DNA of 64,000 nucleotides from Clostridia bacterium. Its GTDB lineage: Bacteria > Bacillota > Clostridia > Oscillospirales > Acutalibacteraceae. The stretch lies in assembly GCA_017439585.1 (NCBI GenBank), contig JAFSIV010000017.1, positions 62,001 through 126,000 of the forward strand. Direction: 5' to 3'. Both the position numbers and the translations under genes were made by a program. The stretch's first letter is position 1; every line of letters starts with the position of its first letter. The notes under the pieces are model-generated. The model saw only the letters and a program-made list of their open reading frames with translations. It was not told the DNA's origin and made no database searches. Positions 35,548 to 43,710 of the stretch are shown piece by piece.

Positions 35548-36906
35548 TTAGTTTTTAAGACTTTGAAGGGGAGCAGGAATTCTGCCAGCACGGTCGATAA
35601 ACTTTTTGGGAGATTTAGTAAGGTTAACCTTCATTATAGGTCCTGAACCTAAAAGCCCACCGAATTCCAAAGTTTCGCCTGCCTTTTTGCCAATAGCGGG
35701 GATAACTCTAACCGCAGTTGTTTTAGAATTTACCATACCGATAGCGGCTTCGTCTGCAATTATGGCAGAAATAACCTCGGCAGAGGTTTCTCCCGGAATT
35801 GCTATCATATCAAGACCAACCGAGCAAACGGCGGTCATAGCCTCTAATTTGGAGAGCTCTAAGTCTCCCGATTTGGCGGCGGCTATCATACCTGCGTCCT
35901 CCGATACGGGAATAAATGCACCCGAAAGACCTCCAACATAGGAAGAAGCCATAACGCCACCTTTTTTAACGGCGTCGTTTAGCATAGCAAGGGCGGCGGT
36001 TGTACCGTGAGTTCCGCAGGTTTCAAGTCCCATTTCCTCTAAAATATGAGCAACCGAGTCTCCAACAGCGGGGGTTGGTGCCAAGGATAAATCAACTATT
36101 CCAAAAGGAACATCTAGTCTTTTTGATGCCTCAGAGCCAACTAATTGACCCATACGGGTGATTTTAAAGGCGGTGCGTTTAATGATTTCGGCAAGCTCGC
36201 CTAAATCACCGTTAGGACATTTTTTAAGAGCCGCCTGAACAACACCCGGACCTGATACGCCAACATGGATTACCGAATCAGGTTCGCCAACACCGTGAAA
36301 AGCGCCTGCCATAAAAGGATTATCTTCAACAGCATTGCAAAATACAACCAGTTTAGCGCAACCTATACAGTCGCGGTCGGCAGTAATTTCGGCGGTTTCG
36401 CGAACGATTTGACCCATAAGCTTAACCGCATCCATATTAATACCGGCTTTGGTAGAGCCTATATTTACTGATGAGCAGATATTATTTGTAACCGAAAGTG
36501 CTTCGGGAATAGAGCGGATTAAAGCTTCATCTCCTGCGGAAAAGCCTTTATGCACTAATGCGGAGTAACCGCCTATGAAATTAACACCGGTGGAATCGGC
36601 TGCTCTTTGCAACGCCTTAGCATATAAAACGGGGTCTGCGCCCGATGCGGCGGCAACCATTGAAATAGGGGTAACCGAAATACGCTTGTTTATAATCGGT
36701 ATACCGTATTCGGAAGCGATAGCTTCACCTGTTTCAACCAGCTTTCCTGCTTTACGGCAAATTTTATCATAAATCTTATCGCAAGCTTTTTTTGCATCTG
36801 AATCTGCGCAGTCTAGCAAGGATATACCCATAGTAACAGTACGGATATCTAAATTTTCCTCGGAAATCATATTTATGGTTTCCATAATATCATTAATATT
36901 AATCAT
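35548..36906 (-). CDS. UPF0210/DUF711 family protein (PFL family)
   Basis: A 452-residue protein of the UPF0210 family. Visible features include [18 protein letters not shown] at the start, [20 protein letters not shown], a glycine-rich stretch ([20 protein letters not shown]) and a conserved C-terminal [20 protein letters not shown]. Structures of family members resemble a pyruvate-formate-lyase-like barrel, but no glycyl-radical motif or function is established. It is nearly always downstream of an ACT-domain gene, as here (11 bases). The start follows AGAGGTAGCTAA. Confidence 0.88.
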   Translation of the reverse strand: MININDIMETINMISEENLDIRTVTMGISLLDCADSDAKKACDKIYDKICRKAGKLVETGEAIASEYGIPIINKRISVTPISMVAAASGADPVLYAKALQRAADSTGVNFIGGYSALVHKGFSAGDEALIRSIPEALSVTNNICSSVNIGSTKAGINMDAVKLMGQIVRETAEITADRDCIGCAKLVVFCNAVEDNPFMAGAFHGVGEPDSVIHVGVSGPGVVQAALKKCPNGDLGELAEIIKRTAFKITRMGQLVGSEASKRLDVPFGIVDLSLAPTPAVGDSVAHILEEMGLETCGTHGTTAALAMLNDAVKKGGVMASSYVGGLSGAFIPVSEDAGMIAAAKSGDLELSKLEAMTAVCSVGLDMIAIPGETSAEVISAIIADEAAIGMVNSKTTAVRVIPAIGKKAGETLEFGGLLGSGPIMKVNLTKSPKKFIDRAGRIPAPLQSLKN

Positions 36907-36917
36907 TTAGCTACCTC

Positions 36918-37187
36918 TTAGATTCTGTGCATTGAATTAAAAATATCCTCGTGCATAACGCGAATATCTAAATTTTCTTTTTTACCCAAGTCAACCATTT
37001 TATCCGAAAACTCGGCAAAAGAGCAGTTAATATCTTTGATTTCGGTAAGCATAACCATAACAAACATATCTTGAAGAACCGACTGGGTAATATCAACTAT
37101 ATTAGCGTTGCAGTCATTACAAATACTGCTAACCTTTGAAATAATACCAACCGAATCTTTTCCTATAACCGAAACTATTGTTCTCAT
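36918..37187 (-). CDS. ACT domain protein (UPF0237)
   Basis: An 89-residue protein made of one ACT domain with the classic start MRTIVSVIGKDSVGIISKVS. ACT domains bind amino acids and regulate partner enzymes; this one is the constant neighbour of UPF0210. Start codon 37187 follows AAAGGTGATTTTT, so three upstream codons are dropped. It lies 15 bases after citrate synthase, so a citrate synthase-ACT-UPF0210 operon is likely. Confidence 0.92.
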   Translation of the reverse strand: MRTIVSVIGKDSVGIISKVSSICNDCNANIVDITQSVLQDMFVMVMLTEIKDINCSFAEFSDKMVDLGKKENLDIRVMHEDIFNSMHRI

Positions 37188-37202
37188 AAAAATCACCTTT
37201 AA

Positions 37203-38582
37203 TTATCTTTTTTCGAGCGGAATATAATCTCTGTGAGGCTGAATACTCATATATGCAGGACGGATAATTTTGCCTGCGTTTAAGATTTCCTCAATTCTGT
37301 GAGCCGACCAACCTGCAATACGGGCGATTGCAAATATCGGGGTGTAAAGCTCGTGAGGTAAATTAAGCATATCATAAACAAAACCGCTGTAAAAGTCAAC
37401 ATTAGCACTAACGCCCTTATACATTTTGCGTTTTTTGTTTATAACCTGCGGAGCAATTTCCTCGATTAGAGAGTAAAGCTCATATTCGGCGGTTAAGCCT
37501 TTTTCTTTTGAAAGACTTTCAACAAAGCCTTTGAATACTTCGGCTCTTGGGTCTGAAATAGAGTAAACCGCATGACCTATACCGTAAATCAAGCCTGCAC
37601 CGTCAAAAGCTTCCTTGCGAAGAATTTTATCTAAATATTCGGCGATTTCCTCGCGGTCGGTCCAGTCTTTAACATTTGCCTTGATATCCTCAAACATAGC
37701 CGAAACCTTAATGTTAGCACCACCATGCTTAGGACCTTTAAGCGAGCCTAACGCTGCCGCAATAGCAGAATAAGTATCAGTACCTGAGGAGGAAACAACA
37801 TGGGTTGTAAAGGTTGAGTTGTTACCGCCACCGTGTTCAGCGTGAAGCACTAATGCCATATCAAGCACTTTGGCCTCAAGCTCGGTGTATTTACCGTCAG
37901 GTCTTAGCATATAAAGCAGATTTTCTGCGGTTGAAAGTTTGGGGTCGGGTTCGTGAATAAAGAAGCTGTTAGCTTTTTTGATTCCATAATTATAAGCGTG
38001 ATAACCGTAAACCGATAACTGCGGGAAACGAGCTATAAGCTGCAAGCATTGACGAAGAATATTTGGAATTGAAGTGTCGTCAGGGTTTTCATCATAAGAA
38101 TATAGGGTTAAAACACTTCTGGCCAATGAGTTCATCATATCAGAGGAGGGGGCTTTCATTATAATATCTCTAACGAAATTATTCGGCAAAGGTCGGTAAG
38201 AGAATAAAAGTGATTTAAAATCTTCAAGTTGTTCATTTGTCGGCAATTCGCCGAATATTAAAAGATAAACAACCTCTTCAAATCCAAATCTTCCGCCCGA
38301 AATAAAGCCGTCAACAATTTTTTTAACATCATATCCGCGGTAGTAAAGCTCGCCGGGGATATAAGTTATTTCTCCATTGTCTTTTTCTATCTTAGATATA
38401 ATATCCGAAATCTCGGTAAGACCGGTTAAAACACCCTTACCGTCTAAATCACGAAGACCGCGGTAAACCTTATGGTCGATATATAATTGAGGGTCAATTT
38501 TGCAGTTTTCAAGGCATTTAATTGCATACTCCTCAATTTTCGGTGAAACTATACCGCTGTAATTGTTTTTGTTTTTTTCCAT
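37203..38582 (-). CDS. gltA: Citrate synthase (citrate/2-methylcitrate synthase family)
   Basis: A 459-residue enzyme condensing oxaloacetate with acetyl-CoA. Active-site residues are in place: His in LVLHAEHGGGNNSTF, His in GIGHAVYSISDPR, and Asp in NVDFYSG. The long N-terminal extension (about 70 residues before GYDVKKIVDGF) is shared with clostridial homologues of this size class. Two ATG codons are possible (38588, 38582); the second has better spacing to GAGAG. With no other TCA genes here, it probably supplies 2-oxoglutarate for glutamate synthesis, fitting gdhA in the same window. Confidence 0.93.
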   Translation of the reverse strand: MEKNKNNYSGIVSPKIEEYAIKCLENCKIDPQLYIDHKVYRGLRDLDGKGVLTGLTEISDIISKIEKDNGEITYIPGELYYRGYDVKKIVDGFISGGRFGFEEVVYLLIFGELPTNEQLEDFKSLLFSYRPLPNNFVRDIIMKAPSSDMMNSLARSVLTLYSYDENPDDTSIPNILRQCLQLIARFPQLSVYGYHAYNYGIKKANSFFIHEPDPKLSTAENLLYMLRPDGKYTELEAKVLDMALVLHAEHGGGNNSTFTTHVVSSSGTDTYSAIAAALGSLKGPKHGGANIKVSAMFEDIKANVKDWTDREEIAEYLDKILRKEAFDGAGLIYGIGHAVYSISDPRAEVFKGFVESLSKEKGLTAEYELYSLIEEIAPQVINKKRKMYKGVSANVDFYSGFVYDMLNLPHELYTPIFAIARIAGWSAHRIEEILNAGKIIRPAYMSIQPHRDYIPLEKR

Positions 38583-38627
38583 TTTCATCTCTCATTTCAT
38601 GGGCAATTATATATAAATATTCATTCT

Positions 38628-38656
38628 ATTATACCATTTGAATACCGATTTTTCAA
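38628..38656 (-). promoter_or_regulatory. Promoter of the citrate synthase operon
   Basis: Minus-strand TTGAAA (38651-38656) and TATAAT (38628-38633), spacer 17 bases. Confidence 0.75.
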
Positions 38657-38716
38657 GAAATATTACAAACTTTATAAAATTATTAATAAAAATTTTCCTT
38701 TTTATTTAAAAAAACC

Positions 38717-38744
38717 TTGACATAATAGGATTTTGGGGTATAAT
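38717..38744 (+). promoter_or_regulatory. Promoter of tRNA-Gln
   Basis: TTGACA (38717-38722) and TATAAT (38739-38744), spacer 16 bases, 22 bases before the tRNA. Confidence 0.8.
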
Positions 38745-38766
38745 ATTTTTGTTGCAAATAAAATAT

Positions 38767-38840
38767 TGGGGAATTGTGTAACGGTAGCACGACAGACTCT
38801 GACTCTGTTTGTTGGGGTTCGAATCCCTATTCCCCAGCCA
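38767..38840 (+). tRNA. tRNA-Gln (CUG anticodon)
   Basis: A 74-base tRNA with encoded CCA. Acceptor stem TGGGGAA/TTCCCCA (U1-A72 as in tRNA-Gln), discriminator G73, anticodon loop CTCTGAC giving CUG, and T-arm GGGGTTCGAATCCCT. Own promoter upstream and U-rich hairpin downstream. Confidence 0.95.
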
Positions 38841-38875
38841 AAAAGAAAAGTCGCTTTTGCGGCTTTTTTCTTTTT
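38841..38875 (+). terminator. tRNA-Gln terminator
   Basis: Core stem GTCGC/GCGGC (one G-T pair) extended by AAAAGAAAA/TTTTTTC arms and a T-rich end, immediately after the CCA. Confidence 0.8.
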
Positions 38876-39012
38876 GTACTATTATCTATTCGTTATTATC
38901 TTTTATCTATTATCTAAATAATACGCGACTTTTCCAGATAATAAATAATAGATAATAGATAATGGATAAGAGTATCGGTGTCGGCTTTGCCGACGGATAT
39001 AAAAAATATTCA
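38876..39012 (+). repeat. Gene-less remnant of the four-helix-bundle-protein repeat element
   Basis: The 137 bases hold A/T-rich TATTATCTATT-type units facing their inverted copies (38881-38920 against 38938-38970), a central GCGACTTTT, and an end segment CGGTGTCGGCTTTGCCGAC followed by ATATAAAAA. That end segment matches, with 26 of 30 bases, the sequence directly after the stop codon of the four-helix-bundle gene near 59.9 kb (minus strand). The layout tRNA end, GC core, A/T inverted repeat, end segment is the same in both places, but the gene is missing here. Confidence 0.6.
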
Positions 39013-39020
39013 GGAGTCAA

Positions 39021-39050
39021 AACACAAGAGCATTATGCCCTTGTGTTTCT
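39021..39050 (+). terminator. Hairpin, possible terminator
   Basis: Stem ACACAAG/CTTGTGT with inner GCA/TGC pairing (39022-39046), followed by TTCTTTATAA. The U run is imperfect. It separates the repeat remnant from the P-loop gene. Confidence 0.45.
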
Positions 39051-39122
39051 TTATAAATGAATATTTGAATTAAAAAATGTTTTATGCGATAATCATAATA
39101 TTAAATTTCAGGCGGTGGGGAA

Positions 39123-39635
39123 ATGGTTATTTTGATAACAGGCGCTTCGTATACTGGTAAAACCCTTTTGGCTCAAAAATTATTAGAAAAATATAAATAT
39201 CCGTATCTTTCAATAGACCATTTAAAGATGGGGCTAATTAGAAGTTCTAATACCAAACTTACGCCTTTGAGCGAGGACTCTGAGCTTACGGATTACCTAT
39301 GGCCGATTGTTCGCGAAATGATTAAAACTGCCATAGAGAATAATCAGAATTTAATAGTTGAGGGATGTTACATTCCTTTTGATTGGTCGAAAGATTTTAG
39401 TGAGGAATATCTTTTAAATATTAAATATTATCTTCTTGTAATGAGTGAGAATTATATTAAAAATCATTTCGATGATATAAAGAAATATGCAAGTGTTATT
39501 GAAAATCGTTCAGATGATGATTGCAGCGTGGATTCGGTTTTAGAGGATAATAAAAAGATGCTTAAACTTGCGCAAAAACACGATATAGATTATCTTTTGA
39601 TTAATGATAAATATGAAATAAATATTGACCTGTAA
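39123..39635 (+). CDS. P-loop NTPase/kinase-like protein
   Basis: A 170-residue nucleotide-binding protein with Walker A GASYTGKT (residues 6-13), then YPYLSIDHLKMGLIR, where the DHLK segment resembles the substrate-lid start of shikimate/adenylate-kinase-like enzymes, and LIVEGCYIPFDW, a Walker B-like strand. No HTH or membrane segment. Substrate unknown; a small-molecule kinase is likely. Ribosome site GGCGGTGGGGAA precedes the ATG. It stands alone, with no close partner. Confidence 0.75.
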   Translation: MVILITGASYTGKTLLAQKLLEKYKYPYLSIDHLKMGLIRSSNTKLTPLSEDSELTDYLWPIVREMIKTAIENNQNLIVEGCYIPFDWSKDFSEEYLLNIKYYLLVMSENYIKNHFDDIKKYASVIENRSDDDCSVDSVLEDNKKMLKLAQKHDIDYLLINDKYEINIDL

Positions 39636-39726
39636 TAGTCGGTAAAAAACTGTCGAATTAAGTAGTAGAATAATTTTTTCTCATTCTACTATTAGTAGAG
39701 ACTGGTCTATTATGCTGCTTGAAAGG

Positions 39727-39756
39727 TTGACTTAGGTGTTAAATTTTGGGTATAAT
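39727..39756 (+). promoter_or_regulatory. Promoter of the degV-HAD operon
   Basis: TTGACT (39727-39732) and TATAAT (39751-39756), spacer 18 bases. The predicted leader is about 75 bases. Confidence 0.7.
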
Positions 39757-39771
39757 ATAAGTGTCGAAACG

Positions 39772-39797
39772 CAAGGCCTTTTTAGGCTTTGTTTTTT
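39772..39797 (+). terminator. Leader hairpin with U run upstream of degV (possible attenuator)
   Basis: CAAGGCC/GGCTTTG stem (39772-39778, 39785-39791; one G-T pair) directly followed by T6, between the promoter and the degV ribosome site. Confidence 0.5.
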
Positions 39798-39836
39798 GTT
39801 TTAAAGGTTTTCAGATTTACAGATAGGAGAAAAAAT

Positions 39837-40703
39837 ATGAGTAATTATGTTATTTTTACAGATTCTGCTTGCGATATTGCGCCTGCATTTTTAAAGGAAT
39901 GGTCGGTTGAATATATCGAGCTTAGCTTCCGCTTTCAAAACGAGGATAAAGAATACTTAAACCATGAAATTGAAATAAAGGAATTTTATAATCGAATGAG
40001 AAACGGCGATACTGCCAAAACAGCCGCCGCTAATCCTGAGCAGTTTATGGAAGCTTTTGAGAAGATTTTAAACGAGGGAAAAGACATATTATATCTAGGC
40101 TTTTCCTCAGGACTTAGCACAACCTATAACTCGGCTCGTTATGCAGCCAGTGAGCTTAGTGAAAAATACAAGGATAGAAAAATTTTAACCATAGATACCT
40201 TGTGTGCTTCATCAGGTCAGGGACTTTTAGTTTATCTTGTTGCAAAGCAAAGAGATAAAGGTGCGAGCATAGAAGAGGTTGCGGTGTTTGTGGAGCAAAA
40301 CAAGCTTAATCTTTGCCATTGGTTTACGGTTGATGATTTGGTTTACTTAAAGCGAGGCGGCAGAATTAGTCCCACATTGGCTTTTGTTGGTTCGGTTTTG
40401 GGTATAAAGCCGGTGCTTCATGTTGATAATGCGGGCAAACTCGTAAGCATTACAAAGGCAAGAGGCAGAAAAGCCGCTTTGAATGCCCTTGCAGATAAGT
40501 ATGGCGAGTTAGCAAAAGATACTAAAAACGGCACAATTTTTATTTGTCAGGCAGACTGTATGGAGGATGCTAAAATATTAAAGGCAACTCTAAAAGAAAA
40601 ATATAAAGCAGATGTAAAAATGATAACAAATATAGGACCTGTTATCGGTGCTCATTCGGGCCCCGGAACAATAGCAATATTCTTTATAGGGAAAGAAAGA
40701 TAA
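39837..40703 (+). CDS. DegV family protein (FakB-type fatty-acid-binding subunit)
   Basis: A 288-residue DegV protein. The start MSNYVIFTDSACDIAPAFL, the GFSSGLSTTYNSARYAASEL loop, and LKRGGRISPTLAFVGSVLGIKPVL are family signatures; these residues bind the carboxylate and acyl chain of a fatty acid. DegV/FakB presents the fatty acid to FakA, whose gene is at 54.3 kb, for phosphorylation. Start 39837 follows TAGGAGAAAAAAT; 16 upstream codons are rejected. It is followed after 3 bases by a HAD gene in one operon. Confidence 0.92.
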   Translation: MSNYVIFTDSACDIAPAFLKEWSVEYIELSFRFQNEDKEYLNHEIEIKEFYNRMRNGDTAKTAAANPEQFMEAFEKILNEGKDILYLGFSSGLSTTYNSARYAASELSEKYKDRKILTIDTLCASSGQGLLVYLVAKQRDKGASIEEVAVFVEQNKLNLCHWFTVDDLVYLKRGGRISPTLAFVGSVLGIKPVLHVDNAGKLVSITKARGRKAALNALADKYGELAKDTKNGTIFICQADCMEDAKILKATLKEKYKADVKMITNIGPVIGAHSGPGTIAIFFIGKER

Positions 40704-40706
40704 AAG

Positions 40707-41411
40707 ATGTTAAAAGCAGTTTTATTTGACCTTGACGGCACTTTATTGCCAATGGATCAGGATGAATTTGTAAAGGCGTATTTTGGTGGCATAGCTAAAA
40801 AGTTAGCCCCGTATGGTTATGAAAGCAGTGCCCTTATAAAATCAATTTGGGCAGGCACGGAGGCTATGATTAAGAACAACGGCGAAGAAACTAATGAAAC
40901 TAGGTTTTGGGAGGTTTTCGGCGGTATTTACGGAGAACGGGTAAATACCGATAAGCCTTATTTTGATGAGTTTTATGAAAATGAATTTTCAAAAATAAGT
41001 GCGGTTTGCTCTAAAAACCCCGAAGCTTATGAAACGGTTATGTATTTAAAATCGTTAGGGTTTAAAATAGCTCTCGCAACTAATCCGATTTTTCCGTCTA
41101 TCGCAACCGAAACCCGCATTTCTTGGACGGGGCTTAAACCCTCTGATTTTGAGCTTTATACTACTTATGAAAACATTAATTATTGCAAACCGAATTTAAA
41201 ATATTATCTGGAAATAGCTTCAAGGCTCGGAATAAGACCAGAAGAATGTTTAATGGTTGGTAATGATGTTTCGGATGATATGCCTGCAATTAATGCGGGT
41301 ATGAAGGTGTTTTTACTTACCGATTGCCTTATAAATAAAAATAATATAGATATTTCTCAGTTTCCAAACGGAAGCTTTAAAGAACTCAGAAAATATATTG
41401 AAAGCTTATAA
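40707..41411 (+). CDS. HAD-family hydrolase
   Basis: A 234-residue HAD phosphatase with motif I VLFDLDGTLLPMDQ, motif II ALATNP, a Lys in NYCKPNLKYY (motif III) and motif IV MVGNDVSDDMPAINAG. Cap type C1 (helices between residues 20 and 100). Substrate unknown. It starts 3 bases after degV and ends at a strong terminator, so it is coexpressed with the fatty-acid-binding protein; a link to phospholipid or acyl metabolism is possible but unproven. Confidence 0.88.
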   Translation: MLKAVLFDLDGTLLPMDQDEFVKAYFGGIAKKLAPYGYESSALIKSIWAGTEAMIKNNGEETNETRFWEVFGGIYGERVNTDKPYFDEFYENEFSKISAVCSKNPEAYETVMYLKSLGFKIALATNPIFPSIATETRISWTGLKPSDFELYTTYENINYCKPNLKYYLEIASRLGIRPEECLMVGNDVSDDMPAINAGMKVFLLTDCLINKNNIDISQFPNGSFKELRKYIESL

Positions 41412-41417
41412 AATAAA

Positions 41418-41456
41418 AGGGCTGCCTCACTTTCTTAGTGAGACAGCCCATTTTAC
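41418..41456. terminator. Bidirectional terminator after the HAD gene
   Basis: Stem GGGCTG-C-CTCACT against AGTGAG-A-CAGCCC (41419-41449), one C-A mismatch, followed by TTTT; the other face serves the convergent DUF2752 gene, whose stop codon begins at the hairpin edge. Confidence 0.88.
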
Positions 41457-41842
41457 TATATAATATTTCTGATTAAGGTGCCCATAATAACTATGCTGAT
41501 AACTATAATATCAATTGCAATAGGAGTTCCGCTATATCTGAATTTTTTTCCTTTTATATAGTTTAAAGAGGAAACGATATAAATAAAGCCGATATATCCA
41601 AACTCAATAGGGAAAAGGGGATTGAATTTAAGTGCCTTTATGAAATCAAACCTGAGCAAAGCTAAAACTGCTCTGGTATTTCCGCAACCGGGACATAAAA
41701 GACCTGTAAATTTTCTGAAAATGCAAGGGAAAGCAAATCCTTGCTTTGCTAAAAATGCGTAAAACAATCCTATGCTTAAAATTAAAAGGGTTATAGCAAG
41801 CATTTTTAAAAGCGGTTTTTTATTAAATTTAACAGTTGCCAT
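41456..41842 (-). CDS. DUF2752 family membrane protein
   Basis: A 128-residue membrane protein with three hydrophobic segments (about residues 12-32, 75-93, 106-124) and the family motif CPGCGNTRAVLALLRFD just after the first helix; the two Cys and Arg are invariant in DUF2752. Function is unknown. It lies 8 bases after the cohesin protein gene and is probably cotranscribed. Confidence 0.88.
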   Translation of the reverse strand: MATVKFNKKPLLKMLAITLLILSIGLFYAFLAKQGFAFPCIFRKFTGLLCPGCGNTRAVLALLRFDFIKALKFNPLFPIEFGYIGFIYIVSSLNYIKGKKFRYSGTPIAIDIIVISIVIMGTLIRNII

Positions 41843-41850
41843 AATGTTTG

Positions 41851-42501
41851 TTATTTGATTTTAACCGAACCGTCCACAAGCTTAACTGGAATGATTTCTT
41901 CCTTTTGGTTTCCTATCATATTCGGCTCAACATTAACATCAAGCTTTGTGGTCTTATTTTTAGCGATAACCTCAAATTCAAGATTAACGAGCACACCGTC
42001 TTTCTTAACATCCTTGTTTCCAAGAACTATAAATTTAACCTTTCCGTCGGTATTATTAAACATAAAGTCAGAGAATAGCTTGCCCTGCTTGTATCCGGTG
42101 TATTTTAATGCGGAAGTATCATAATTAACCTCAATAACAGCACTCATAAAGCCCTGGTTAGAGCTAACCTTAACAGGAACGCTGATTTTTTTGCCCTTTT
42201 TGGTGCTGATATCCTCAATTGAAATAGTGGTTGTTTTGCCTTTTGAGGTTGAATTTTGACCTGAACCGCCGTTTGAAGAACCGTCGTTATTGCCTTCTTC
42301 GTTACCATTAGATGAATTTGCTTCATTATTTGTTGAAGCGGTTTCAGAGGAGGTAATAGAGGTATCGCTGTTGTTATCCTTCGCAGAATCGTCAAATAAT
42401 AACTTCAAACCCCAAATAGCACCGCCGATAGTTGCGCCTAATAATAAAACTATGGCAACAATTATGGCTATGATTTTTATTGTCGCATTTCTTTTTTCCA
42501 T
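41851..42501 (-). CDS. Membrane-anchored cohesin-domain protein
   Basis: A 216-residue protein with one N-terminal transmembrane helix (about 8-34), a 50-residue Ser/Asn/Gly/Glu-rich linker (38-90), and a single C-terminal cohesin-like domain (92-216). The domain shows the pattern VPVKVSSNQGFMSAVIEVNY, YDTSALKYTGYKQGKLFSD, GVLVNLEFEV and a final GSVKIK typical of cohesins, the receptors that bind dockerins on secreted proteins. The start at 42501 follows AAGGAG; the 21 upstream codons are rejected. It could display dockerin-bearing proteins on the cell surface. A general carbohydrate-binding-like beta sandwich is the main alternative. Confidence 0.72.
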   Translation of the reverse strand: MEKRNATIKIIAIIVAIVLLLGATIGGAIWGLKLLFDDSAKDNNSDTSITSSETASTNNEANSSNGNEEGNNDGSSNGGSGQNSTSKGKTTTISIEDISTKKGKKISVPVKVSSNQGFMSAVIEVNYDTSALKYTGYKQGKLFSDFMFNNTDGKVKFIVLGNKDVKKDGVLVNLEFEVIAKNKTTKLDVNVEPNMIGNQKEEIIPVKLVDGSVKIK

Positions 42502-42588
42502 TATTGAAAACTCCTTGATTTTTAAGTATATATTAATAATAAGCCAAAGGGCAGATAATGTCAAGTGAGATTAATGGATTTTAAACTT

Positions 42589-42680
42589 TCTCAGGCTTCG
42601 AATCCCCGATGCAATATAAAAAATAAAAACCTGAAACACCCAAAAGGGTATCTCAGGTTTTTGGTGATCCATCGGGGATA
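42589..42680. repeat. Repeat unit A beside tRNA-Lys, with a decayed tRNA 3' end
   Basis: The unit starts with an inverted copy of the tRNA T-arm (TTCGAATCCCCG at 42597-42608), contains a terminator hairpin (42625-42662, AAAAACCTGA/TCAGGTTTTT), and ends with a copy of the last bases of tRNA-Lys (GGTGATCCATCGGGGAT, 42663-42679). It is repeated, with a 201-205 base offset, as unit B. The spacer between the units (42681-42793) is rich in small hairpins (GTTTGC/GCAAAC, AATAGTTC/GAACTATT). Confidence 0.75.
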
Positions 42681-42793
42681 AATCCGCTTCGCGTATTTCG
42701 TACTCGACGACCGTTTGCTTTGCAAACAGTACCCGTCTCGCACTTCGTCGCTAAAAATAGTTCACCGAACTATTTTCTAAACGCTCCTCACCC

Positions 42794-42880
42794 TCTCAGG
42801 CTTCGAATCCCCGCTGTTAAAAAATAAAAAGCCGAACCACCCAAAAGGATGCTTCGGCTTTTTGGTGATCCATCGGGGAT
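42794..42880. repeat. Repeat unit B, containing the tRNA-Lys terminator and 3' end
   Basis: Same order as unit A: inverted T-arm copy (TTCGAATCCCCG at 42802-42813), hairpin, then the true 3' end of tRNA-Lys. The 12-base inverted copy is exactly complementary to the T-arm of the tRNA at 42874-42885. Confidence 0.75.
42821..42863 (-). terminator. tRNA-Lys terminator
   Basis: AAAAAGCCGAA/TTCGGCTTTTT stem (42826-42836, 42853-42863) directly adjoining the tRNA CCA; T-rich on the minus strand. Confidence 0.8.
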
Positions 42881-42938
42881 TCGAACCCCGGACACCTTGA
42901 TTAAAAGTCAAGTGCTCTGCCAACTGAGCTAATGAATC
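42863..42938 (-). tRNA. tRNA-Lys (UUU anticodon)
   Basis: On the minus strand GATTCAT/ATGGATC form the acceptor stem (with G-T and C-G pairs as usual), A73 and encoded CCA follow; anticodon loop CTTTTAA gives UUU; T-arm GGGGTTCGAATCCCC. Preceded by a consensus promoter. Confidence 0.95.
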
Positions 42939-42955
42939 AAATAGACAGCTTTAAT

Positions 42956-42984
42956 ATTATATCAATAGCATTGTCCAATGTCAA
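42956..42984 (-). promoter_or_regulatory. tRNA-Lys promoter
   Basis: Minus-strand TTGACA (42979-42984) and TATAAT (42956-42961), spacer 17 bases. Confidence 0.85.
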
Positions 42985-43035
42985 TAAAAAAATTAAAATT
43001 TTCTAAAAAAAATAAAATTTTCCTGAAAATTTTAC

Positions 43036-43710
43036 TCAAAGCAAGGTTTTCAGAGCTAAAAGAGAGCTGATTTCATATTTTGAGGGATATTTTGGCGATT
43101 GGTTTTCGGGATTATACCAGCAAGTATCAATACCTGCATTTAAGCCACCTAAGATATCGGAGCTTTGGCTATCGCCGATAATAAGCATTTTAGCGCGGTC
43201 TTTTTCTTCTATATGATTTATAACATATTCGAAGTATTCTTTTTTGGGTTTTTGGTGGCCGGTATTTTCCGAGACGAACACATCATCAAAATAAGGTTCA
43301 ATTTTAGAATATTTAATTCTTTTGAATTGGGTTTGAGCAATACCGTTTGTTGTTGCATAAAGCTTATATCCGCGAGATTTCAAATAGCATAATATATCTT
43401 CTGCAAAATCTATCTTAAAATACCCCTCGGATAATTCCTCGAAGTATTGCTTTGAAATGGATTTTATATCGCCTGTTGTTCCAAAATAATCTAAGAGGGT
43501 AGCAAACCTACCCTCAAAAATAGCTGATTTCGGTATTTCTCCTCGCTCGTATCTTTTCCAGTAACTCAGATTTATTGCAGAATAGGTTTTAATATCTTGC
43601 TCGCTGTGAGGCAAATTATGCGATATTAAAACCTTTTTAATAGCATAAGCTTCTGATTTTTGAAAATCAAGCAAGGTATTATCAAGGTCTAAGAAAAGAG
43701 AAGTATACAT
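43036..43710 (-). CDS. HAD hydrolase, YjjG-type nucleotidase subgroup
   Basis: A 224-residue HAD protein: motif I SLFLDLDNTLLDFQKSE, motif II ATTNG, motif III around QKPKKEYFE, motif IV LIIGDSQSSDILGG. DNTLLDF and ENTGHQKPKKEYF are typical of YjjG/YfnB house-cleaning nucleotidases. Substrate is inferred only. The ATG shares one base with the galU stop, so translation is coupled. It ends 100 bases from the tRNA-Lys gene. Confidence 0.85.
   Translation of the reverse strand: MYTSLFLDLDNTLLDFQKSEAYAIKKVLISHNLPHSEQDIKTYSAINLSYWKRYERGEIPKSAIFEGRFATLLDYFGTTGDIKSISKQYFEELSEGYFKIDFAEDILCYLKSRGYKLYATTNGIAQTQFKRIKYSKIEPYFDDVFVSENTGHQKPKKEYFEYVINHIEEKDRAKMLIIGDSQSSDILGGLNAGIDTCWYNPENQSPKYPSKYEISSLLALKTLL

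Noticed and set aside
38733..38921. 62-codon frame crossing tRNA-Gln and its terminator
   Set aside because: It runs through a complete tRNA; no ribosome site.
42560..42862. A second functional tRNA-Lys beside the first
   Set aside because: Only the last bases of the tRNA remain in repeat unit A; no anticodon or D arm is present.
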